Below, one piece after another: positions 16,589 through 28,500 of a stretch of DNA of 64,000 nt (positions are counted from its first letter, which is position 1; each line of letters starts with the position of its first letter). The stretch comes from Candidatus Opimibacter skivensis (GTDB taxonomy: Bacteria > Bacteroidota > Bacteroidia > Chitinophagales > Saprospiraceae). The notes below the pieces were generated by a model that searched no databases, was not told the origin of the DNA, and saw nothing but the letters and a program-made list of their open reading frames with translations. A program made the position numbers and the translations under genes. The stretch covers positions 1,364,001-1,428,000 of the forward strand of contig JADKGY010000001.1 in assembly GCA_016722045.1 (NCBI GenBank), given 5' to 3'.

Positions 16589-19500
16589 ATGCAAATTTTT
16601 AATTGCAACGCCTCAAACCAGATATTAAAATTCCTTGTCTGCCTGCTGATTCCTGTAAGCAATACTGTTTCAGCGCAATCTTATTTGGTATCCCAATCAG
16701 GTACCTATAGTATTGAAATTGACAACCCAACATCATTTAGTTTAAATGGTGACGCTGTCACACAGATACCAATAGGTTTCAATTTTACTTTTTTTGGCAA
16801 TACGTATACAGATTGTTTTGTCGGTGGAGATGGCTTTATCACATTCGGAGGTGATCCGGGAAGTGGATATTGTTGCGGACAGAATATTCCGGATCCTGAT
16901 CCGGCTAATAATCTAATCGCTGTAGCCTGGACGAATACAGATTTCAGTGATGGCCACTATGAGATTTTTGGTACAGCTCCTTATCGTAGACTTGTCATCA
17001 CCTTTGATCTTAGAAATCCCTGTGACAGTGCATACTACGGGCAGGTAAAATTATTTGAAACGACTAATGTGATTGAAATCCATACACAGGAATGGAATCA
17101 GAATCAATGCCAGGGCTGGTTGGCTACACAAGGACTTGAGAATATTGATGGAACGGAGGCTATACCCGTACCGGGTAGAAATTACAATAATACATGGCAT
17201 GTCAATAATGGAGATAACGATTTTGTTTCCTTCACTCCAAATGCAGGCGGACCCATAACTTATGTATTATCCCAGACAGGAACATACAATATTGAAATTG
17301 TTAACCCCACCTTCTTTGATATTTTTGGTGATGCTGTCACAGAAATCCCTATCGGTTTTAATTTTAATTTTTTCGGCTCTTCGTATTCAAATTGTTTTGT
17401 AGGTGGTGATGGCTTTATCACATTCGGAGGGGATCCGGGTAGTGGATATTGTTGTGGTCAGCTCTTACCTGATGCCGCTGCGCCGAATAATCTGATTGCT
17501 GCTGCATGGAGTAATATGGATTCCGGAACTGCGCATTATGAAATATTTGGTACCTCACCCTTCCGAAGACTTGTCATCACGCTTGATCTCAGAAATCCAT
17601 GCGATGAAGTCTATTATGGCCAGGTAAAACTCTTTGAGACCACTAATGTCATCGAAATACATACACAGCAATGGGATCAAAATCAATGTCAGGGATACCT
17701 TGCAACACAGGGTATTGAAAATAATGATGGTACAGTCGCTTATCCGGTACCCGGCCGTAATTTTAATGATGTATGGACGGTGTCCAATGGGTCTAATGAT
17801 TTTGTGTCCTTCACACCTATGGGTGGATCGTCCAATATAGTCTATATCGTAGATCGTCCAAATGATTTCGATCTGGAATTTGATTCCCCTATTGAAGACA
17901 CTATTTATAATGATTCTCTTCTGAATATACCGATTGGATTCAATTTTCAATTTTTCGGCAATACATATTCTTCAGCCTATCTCGCACAAAATGGATTTTT
18001 ATCATTTGAACCTACCGCGGATGGTTGCTGTGAAGGTCAAAGCATTCCTGATCCATCCGGCCCCAACAATATGATAGCTGCAGGATGGATCAATGCGGTG
18101 GATGATTATTGCTGCTCTCAGGGTATGGGATACGACTTGTTTAGTCACGAAACTATTGGTACGGCTCCGAATCGAAGGTTTGTTGCCTATTTCCTGGCTC
18201 CGGAAAGTTGCGGACAGTATTATCGCGGAGAGATAAAATTATTTGAAGGCTCAAACATCATTGAGATCCATACGGATCAATGGGCAGCGTATAATACACC
18301 ATGCTATAATGCAACGCAGGGTATTGAAAACAGCGACGGCACACAAGCCTATTATTATACAGGAAGAAATGCAAATACAGACTGGTCAGTAATTCAAGGT
18401 TCAAATGATGTCGTCCGATTCACACCCACTACGGCCTTACCTGCTTCCGATGCGGGTGTCATAGCTATTACGCATATAGGATTCTGCACAGGGTCTCAAC
18501 CCATGAGTGCCCGCATCAAAAATTTTGGTGGAAACCCAATCGATTCCGTTGATATTGAATGGCAATTTGACGGATTACCGCAGACTCCTGTTCATTTTGT
18601 CGGTACGATTCCTATAGCAGGTGACACACTTCTTAATCTGGGATACCAGACTTTAGCATCAGGGCAGGACTATTATTTAAAAGCATGGACAAACCTGCCA
18701 AATAACACTTCCGACGGAAATAATTCTAACGACACCCTCGCCACCTTTATTCATTCAAGCATGGCAGGCACATACACGATCGGCGGATCAAATCCTGACT
18801 ATGCCACATTCAATGATGCAGTTGCTGATCTTGCCATACTCGGGGTATGTGATACAGTGATCATGAATGTCAGGCCGGGGACATATACAGAACAACTTGT
18901 CATTCCTTATATAGCCGGTTCGAATGGAAAACGAATAACCTTCCGCGCAGAAAATGGAGATAGCACTTCGGTCATACTCCAATACACGGCTACGGCGGGT
19001 AATGCCAACTACGTAGTCCGATTAGACAGTACGACGGCGATAGTGCTGGAAAGAATGACGCTTAAGGCACTCGGCACCAATTATGCCCGGGTCATTGAAT
19101 GGAAGGACAATACGCATGACAATATCATACAACATTGTGCGATCAATGGACGAAACGCGGTCGTTTCCACGACAGCCTATGCCTGCATTTATTCGGACGC
19201 ACATAATTATAATAACAAGGTCATAAGCAATACACTGAAGAATGGTTCATATGGATTCTTTCATCAGTTTGATGTATCAGCCGGCGGCGGATCTCTTCCA
19301 CCTGATTCCATAGAACTGACAGGTAATTCGTTTATTGATTTTTATAATAAAGCAATCAATACAGACCACACCAAAACATTACGAATACATCATAATATCA
19401 TTCAGTCTGCCAAATCTAATGTCCGGGGCATTGAAGTAGTTAATGATAATGGAGCTCTATCCATATCCAATAATAACATATATCTGCCCACACCCAATGC

Positions 19501-22500
19501 CGGTATGTCTCTTTCAGAAGTGAATCCACCATCCGGTGTGCGGGCAAAAGTTTTTAACAATATGATCAATCTTCCGGGTGGTACACCTGTAGTAGGATTT
19601 GGGATTTATAATTGTTATAAGATGAATATTTTTCATAATACAGTCAGGACTGCTTTACCATCCGGGTATTATGTTTTTGTTCATCTGGGTGGGTTCCAGG
19701 ATTCAGTATACAACAATGTTTTTGCGAATACCGGTAACGGGCCTGTGATTTATTCCAGTGGGTCCTCCAACAATTCATTTGATTATAATGATCTCTGGAC
19801 AGGTGGCTCATTCTTTGGAGAATGGGGAAGCACATTTAATGATGCTGCTAATATTATTCAGTGGCGTCAATATTCAGGTTTTGATATTCATTCTGTCAGT
19901 GTCAATCCTTATTTCGTTTCTTCTACTGATCTGCACATTGCCAATGATCTTTTAAATGGAATCGGATCACCACTTATGACTGCCATGACGGATATAGATG
20001 GTAATATCAGAAATACAATCCATCCTGATCCGGGCGCTGATGAATTCACACCAGCCATGACAGATGCAGGATTGACAGGGTTATTGTCCCCTACGCTTTC
20101 ATGCAATGCAGAACAGAATATCGAAGTCGTGCTGTCCAATCTGGGATCGGACACCTTACACAATGTCACATTAAAATGGACTATAAATGACATACCACAG
20201 ACGGATGTCAATTATACTCAACTACTCAATCCTGAAGGTGATACTGCACATGTAATACTCGCTGCACATACTTTTTCAAATCAACCTGATTCAATCCGAA
20301 TCTGGACAAGCAATCCAAATGGCATCGCTGATCAGCAACAGGGTAACGATACGCTGGCATTTCGCTATCGACTACCCTTGAATGGAATATATACTATCGG
20401 AGGAACGACACCTGACTTTATAACCTTCAAAAAAGCAGTAACCGATCTTAATAAATTTAAGACATGTGGTCCGGTTACATTTCGTTTCCGGAATGGAGTT
20501 TATAATGAACAGGTCAAAATCGATTCCATTTCTACCACATCAGCTGTCAATACAATAACGTTCGAGTCAGAAAGTCTTGACAGCAGTGTGGTGACCATTC
20601 AGAATACGAACGATAATGCTCAACCGGCAGTTGTGCTCATAGCCGGAACTGATTACATTACTTTCCGACACCTGGGGATAAAAGCTCTGCCATCAAGCTA
20701 TGCAGATGGTATTGAATTGAGATACAGTGCCACACACAATACGATATCCCATTGCAAAGTGGAAGGGTATTTTTTCGCCAACAGTTCAGGCATACTGATA
20801 AAATCGTTGAATTTCGGGGGGGTTAATGATTATCTCACTATTGATCACAATTATCTACTCAGTGGTCCTGAAGGCCTTTATTTATTTAATGATCACAAGC
20901 AACATGACATTAAAATTGAAAATAATTCATTCGTCAATCAACGATATTATGGTAATTATATAACGAACACTACCGGTTTGTATATCCGTAATAATAATTT
21001 TTCAACAAATACAACAAACGGTTATACCGGTATAAATCAAAACAGTGCGGATGGTAATACTGAAGTCTCCGGCAATTCTTTTGACCTTTTGAATCCAGGT
21101 GATGGCATGTTTCTCAATTCAATCAATTACGGCACAAATATCGGAATCGGAAAAGTCTATAACAACATGGTCAAATCTCCCGGTAGTGGAAATGGCATCC
21201 GTGTATGGAATAGTGAGAATGTCTATGTCAGTTATAACAATTGCAATGTAACCGGCGGTGGTATTGCATTTGAATTAGTAGGAGGTGACTCCGCTTATGT
21301 AAAAAATAATGTATTCGTATCCAATACCGGAAAAGCATATTCTTCAAGTATATCTGTGACACCACATTTGTTTTCTGATTACAATGATCTCTATTCCGTA
21401 TCCGGCAATGTAGGGGACTGGAATGGTACGACATATCAAACTTTGAGTCAATGGCAGAGTGGAACAGGATACGATATTAATTCCATGAGTATCACACCGC
21501 AGTTTGTTGCACCAAATAATCTACACGTTCTCGCCGATACACTTGACGGAGCCGGAATACCTATTGCCGGTATTTTCATTGACTTCGATGGAAATCCAAG
21601 GAATGCGACAACTCCTGATATAGGTGCAGATGAGATCGGGGCGAATTCAAATGATGCAGGCATATTTACCCTCTTTCCACAAATGCCTTTCGCAAGGGGT
21701 ATGCAGAATGTAAAAGCAGTCATCCGAAATTATGGCGGTAATACAATCACATCCGCTGAAATTCATTGGAAGCTCAACAACGTAGCCCAGACAACTTTTA
21801 ATTTTTCCGGATCACTGCCGACTTTGCAACAGGACACGGTGATATTAGGTCAGGTAAATTTTGCTTTAAGTACACCTTATACTGTCAAAACATGGACGGC
21901 CCAGCCAAATGGCACTGAAGATCTGTACAATGTCAATGATACACTGACGACAAGTACGCTTTATGCAGCCGTTTCTGACACACTGACCATCGGAGGAATT
22001 CTTCCTGATCTTGTCAATTTCAGTGATGCATTGACCGCGCTTTCACTTGGTGGAGTACTGGATTCAGTTCATTTTCAAATCCGGAATGGAACCTATCATG
22101 CTTTGCTTACGATACCTCAGACTATTGGCATGAGTTGCACTACACCCATCATCTTCGAATCAGAATCGGGCAATGCGTCAAGTGTCATCTGGGACAATAT
22201 GAACCTGGCAGGAACGACTCTGGTACTCAATGGTGCAGATGGAATCACGTTTAAAAATCTAACGATAAAAACGGTTCAGGCGCCCTATCGTGCGGTAGAG
22301 TTTGGTAGTGGTGCTACATGTAATACTTTTTTCCATTGTCAACTGCAGGGCGTAACGACTACTTCATCCAGTACAGCACAGGCTATTGTCCTGAGCACAA
22401 GCAGTCAGGATCATAATGATCATTTCATCGGTAACACGTTTGCGAATGGGGCCTATGGATTGTACTGGGATGGAGGAGGAGCCACTACAGGAGCAGTCAT

Positions 22501-25500
22501 TGATAACAATCTATTCCAGAATGCCTATTATGCAGGTTTCACGGTATCTCAATTGGGTGCACCGATGATCAGCCGGAATACGGTCACTTCAAATACAGTC
22601 TATAATTATTATACAGGTATCAATGTCAATTCATGTACGGACAATACAAAAATTGATGCCAATCAAATTCTTCTTTCCGGAAAACGAGGCATTGGCTTGT
22701 CCATATATGCTTGCTATGGTACAACTGCACTACCATTATTAGCCTCTAATAATTTTATCATTCTTGGAAATGGAACCCTCAGCTATGGAATACAACATGT
22801 CTATGGAAATTACAATAACATCTATAACAACACAGTCCGAATAAACGGCGGAGATAATACTGGCTTACCTTATAGACTGATCTACGGCACCAATTATAAT
22901 CTACGTAATAATATTTTTGAAAATACAGCCGGTGGTTATGCTATGTTGCTGTCTGGTAATTATGGTTCCACTTCATCAGATTATAATGACTTCACAAGTA
23001 CAGGGGCCAATATTGTTTACCAGGATGGTGTTCAATATCCTGACATTGCTGCATGGAAACTGACGGGCAATGATGCTCATGGTGTATCAGAAGATCCGAT
23101 GTTCAGTACGACAACCGGCTATCATATCACAAATGCTGCATTGAATGCAACGGCCCAGCATCTGACTGATGTACCAAAAGATGTAGAAGGTGAGACACGC
23201 GATCCGCTTACTCCTGATATCGGTTGCGATGAGATCGCTCTTTATAATAATGATGTCGGAATACTGTCCATCAATTATCCTAAAGAACCATTTCCTTCAG
23301 GAGTGAATACTGTCTTTATCAAATTTGTGAATAATGGTCAGGATACATTGACTTCTATGCAGGTGGATTGGGAAGTGGATGGAATACCTCAACCTACTTA
23401 TGCATGGACGGGTTTATTAGCATCAGCGGCTACGTATGATTCACTTGATATCGGGGAATATAATTTTGCACCTTATCAGACACATACGATCAAAGCCTGG
23501 GTCAGTCTGCCTAACACTCTGGCGGATGAATTGGCCAGCAATGATACACTTTTGGTCAACAATTTATATCCGGGTCTTTTAGGTTCATATACTATAGGAG
23601 GTTCAAATCCTGATTTCGATTCACTGGTCACGGCAGTCAACATTCTCAATTTGGGCGGAGCCGCAGGCCCGGTCACTTTCAATATCCGCACAGGTACTTA
23701 TCTGGAAGCACTGACCATAAATGATTTCCCCGGTTCTGATTGTGACAATCCGGTGATCTTCAAATCTGAAACTGGTGATAGCAGTTCGGTGACCATTACC
23801 AACCTCGGAATCAATCAGACGACCATAACACTCAATGGCGCGGACGGTGTGATCTTTAAAAATCTAACCATCGAATCTGTTAACCCCGCGTTCCGAAATG
23901 CAATCAAATATTACAACGGTGCTCATTGCAATCAGTTTCTGAATAATCACATCAAGGGAGTTGAAAGCAATTCAACAGATCTGAGTCATGCTGTCATCAT
24001 TTCACCAAACACATTGGATACTGCCAATGTGATTAAAAATAATTGGATCCAATATGGTTCTATCGGCATCTATGTTGAAAGTAATGGCGCACCTACCAAT
24101 ACGCTGATCCAACATAATTTTCTTGATCGGAATCAATACATAGGGATATTTGCAAGTGTTGAATACGGGATTAAGCTAATACAGAATACTATTTACAGTG
24201 GTGTCGGATATCAATACTATGAAGGCGTAATCCTGCAATACTGTTATGGACCGATTCGGGTCGAATCAAATATAATACATGTCGAACTCGGGCGGTATGG
24301 TCTGCATATAGAATCATGCATCGCATCGACAACTGAACGAGGAAGAATTATAAATAATTTTTCGAGCGTTTCAGGGACTGCTGATATATATGGCCTTCTC
24401 TTCGACAATAGTCAGTATTATGATGTACTGTATAATAATGTGAATGTGCATTCCACCACGAATGCATATGCATTTTACTTTTGGAATGATGTTTCACTTC
24501 ATTCCATTAATAATATTTTTTCCAATTCAGGTCCCGGGTATATTGTATCCGCAAATAATCAGACAGACCTGATCAGCAATTATAATGACTTCTATTCTAC
24601 AGGGGCTTTTGGTCTTTGGAATGGTGCCGGGATTGCTGATCTTGCCAGTTGGAAGACAGCAACTTCTCAGGATGCTAATTCACTTTCGGTGAATCCGCAA
24701 TTTATGTCTGATGCTAATCTGCATATATCTAATGTATTACTGAACGGAAGTGGGCAGACGATCCCATCAGTGACTACAGACATCGATGGTAATATTCGAA
24801 ACAGTCCACCGGATATTGGTGCAGATGAATTCAATCCATCTATTGCAAATGATGCAGGTATATTCAGCTATTTCGGACCTCATGCTCCATTTCCATCAGG
24901 TGCAAATCCGGTGAAGGTCACACTTAAAAATTATGGCTCTAATCTTCTGACGAGTGCAGATATACGATGGCTTGTCAATGGCATGGAACAACCTATATAT
25001 CATTGGACAGGCTCGCTACAAACAGCAATGTGTGACACGGTCATCATCGGCAATTTCAATTTTGCCCCACATTCAGATCATGATCTTATCTTCTGGTCAC
25101 AATCTCCGAATGGAGTACAGGACAGCACGCATGTCAATGACACCATAGTGGCCAATAATATTTATCCGGGCTTGATCGGTACCTACACCATCGGAGGGAT
25201 ACTACCTGATTTCAATCTTTTCGCACAGGTAGAGGCAGCTTTAAATAATGGTGGCATACTAGGCGATGTGACATTTAATATCCGTAATGGAACGTATTCG
25301 ACACAATTGCTGATCAATGATTTTCAGCGACTGAATGCTAATAACAGAGTCACCTTTCAATCCGAACAGGGTGATAGCAGCCTTGTAACGATAGAGCGGA
25401 ATTTTTATAACCCTTACAATAATTATATCGTCAGGCTTTCCCATACGCATCACATTATATTTCAACACATCAGCTTTTCAACTAATCAGGGCCATGGACT

Positions 25501-28500
25501 AGAGATTGATAATGGGTCAAGCGACATTAAAGTGAGCCATTGCCTTTTTACGGCACCCCAACTAATGTATGCTGACAATACATTTATACATATTTATAGC
25601 AGTACCACTTCTGAAGATACCCTTTACATTGCCTATAATCAATTTAACAAGGGCAGTATTGGTGTTCAATTGACTGCAAGCTGGGGGGACCTTGAAAAAA
25701 ATGTATCTGTCATCAATAATCATTTCAACAATTGTTTTTACAGATCGATTGATGTGGCTTATGATGATGGCCTTCTTTTGAAAGGCAATACGACGTATAA
25801 CACCAACATCAATGTATACCAGGCCGTAAGTGCTATTGCTTCTGTCAATACCAAAGAAATATCGAACAATGACATACGTATGCTCGGCGGAGGAAGTTCA
25901 GGACTTTATTTACAATCCGTCTCTGGCACAGCAATGGCACCAACAAGCATTGCAAATAATTATATTCTTATCCGGAATGGAAGTTACAACCAGGTGGGCA
26001 TCTCGCATAGTTACGGAGATTATAATAATTTCAATTATAATACTGTCCGCATCGAAAATGCTGGTCCCGGAAGTATTGCTTTCACTGATTATGCATCATT
26101 AAATCATATACATCTTCGCAATTGCAATTTTGCAAATTATAGTGGTGGGTTGACCATCTACAATTCATGGGCACCGAATTATTCCACCAATACCATGGAT
26201 TATTGTAACCTGTATACAACAGGAACTACCCTGGCACAATATTATTTTACTTATGCTAATCTCGTAGCACTACAATCCGGTGTATCTCAAAATCTTCATG
26301 GCAAGAGTGCAGAGCCATTGTTCGCAGATGATAGTCCATCCGTTTTTCAGGCGGCATTAGATGGAACTGCCATTCCGATAAGCGGCGTGACCACAGACAT
26401 ATACGGCACTGTAAGAAATGTGAGCACTCCGGATATCGGGGCGAGGGAATTCACTCTGCTTCCACATGATATCGGTGCCAAATTACTTGTATCACCAGCC
26501 ACGTATTGTGGACTAAGCAATGCAGAAGTCGTCACCATGCAGATTCAGAATTATGGCGCTACTACTGAAACCGGATTTAATGTGGCTTACAAGCGTGATA
26601 CTTCAGCATGGACAATTGAAAATGTCGGCGCATTGAGTGTGGCTCCCGGAGGAACACAGAATTATACTTTTACTCCTACTGAAAATCTAAGTCAACCGGG
26701 TACGTATACATTTGGAATCTATACTGCTCTAAATACAGATCAGAACATTCACAATGATACTGTACTCAATATCAATGTTGAACATATTCCTGCACTTGTA
26801 TCTCCGGTCAGTAATATGATTCCTACTGACGGAACAATGAACCTGGAAAGTACGGTATCATTGTCATGGGCTCCTGCTCCGAATGCCAACAGGTATGATC
26901 TTTATGTATGGCCATTCGCCGATCCACAACCAGCAATGCCGCAGATAAGTGACCTGACACAAATCAACACTTTATATTATTCACTTAACTACGGAACAAA
27001 ATATAAATGGCGTGTTGTCGCTAAAAATGTTTGCGATCAAATGGTGAGTGGACCTGTTCAGCAATTCACCGTGCGCAAACTTCCTGAAATTGTTGTGGAT
27101 ACAGTGATTGCTCCGCTTACAGCTTTTAGCGGTCAGACGATTCAAATAGAATGGGTAACACGAAATAGCGGACCTGGTGCAACACAATCCACACTCTGGT
27201 CAGATGCCGCATACCTCTCTACTGATGCTACACTCAATACAAGCTTTGATACTTACCTGGGTGCCGTGCAAAATCTGACCGCACTGGATAGCAGCATGGC
27301 CTATACCAATACAGGAACATTTATGGTTCCACAAGGATTTTCCGGCAACTATTATGTATTCGTTTATGCAGATCGCTGGAACAGCATCAATGAAATATCC
27401 AATAATAATAACTGGAGAAGAAATCCTACTCCGATGATGGTGAGTCTCACCCCTTCTCCGGATCTTATTGTTCAATCTGTCACGACACCGACTACAGTTT
27501 TTTCAGGAGCTACGATACCTGTGACATATCATGTTAAGAATGATGGCCTTGGCCCTGTCCCATCCTCTGCGGTCTGGTCGGATCGAATAGTCCTGAGTCA
27601 GGATCCATTAAATCCTATCGGTACGAATCTTGGATCAGTAAGCAGATCTTTTGCATTGGCTGTTGACAGTACATACACCGTAACCCAAAATGTGCAACTA
27701 CCTCCGGCGATTTCAGGTACATATTATATGCATGTAATTACTGACAGTCAGAATTCAATCTATGAATTCGGTGCTGAAGACAATAACAGCAATGCAAGTC
27801 TACCGATCAATGTCATTCTGGCTCCACCGGCCGATCTCATCGTATCACAGGTAAACTTCCCTGATACGGTCTCCAATAATGAATTGATTCCTTTCAGCTG
27901 GGTCGTCAATAACCAGGGAGCGGGGTCAGCAGATGCCCAATACTGGCTGGATGAAGCCTATCTTTCACTGTCTCCTGTGTATAACACGAATTTCCTTATC
28001 CCATTAACTTATGGGTATAAGTCAGGTCCTGTCGTTCCATTTTCAAATTACACACTCAGTCCGGGCGTACTGGTTCAACAATACCTTTCCGGATATTATT
28101 ATGTTTATCTTTTTACAGACAAGAACAACAATGTATTTGAGAATACAAGCGAAGCAAATAATATCTATAAAGCGCCTGGCCAGATATATGTCGCAAATGC
28201 AGATCTTAAAAATGCAAATCTATCAGCACCGGATACGATAGAATTTGGAAGCAACATTCAATTCAACTGGAAAACCATTAACGCAGGTCCCGGAAAATTA
28301 ATCAACAAATATTACTATAACAAAATATATCTTTCTACACAGGACACACTCAATCCACAGTCGGTCCTGTTATACACAAGTCCATATAACACCATCAACC
28401 TCCAGGCACATGATACAATCTCCCGGTCAGCTTCATTACAATTGCCTCCGGGGTACACAGGTCATTACTTCCTGCTGGTCGTAGCGGATGCAACTAATAT

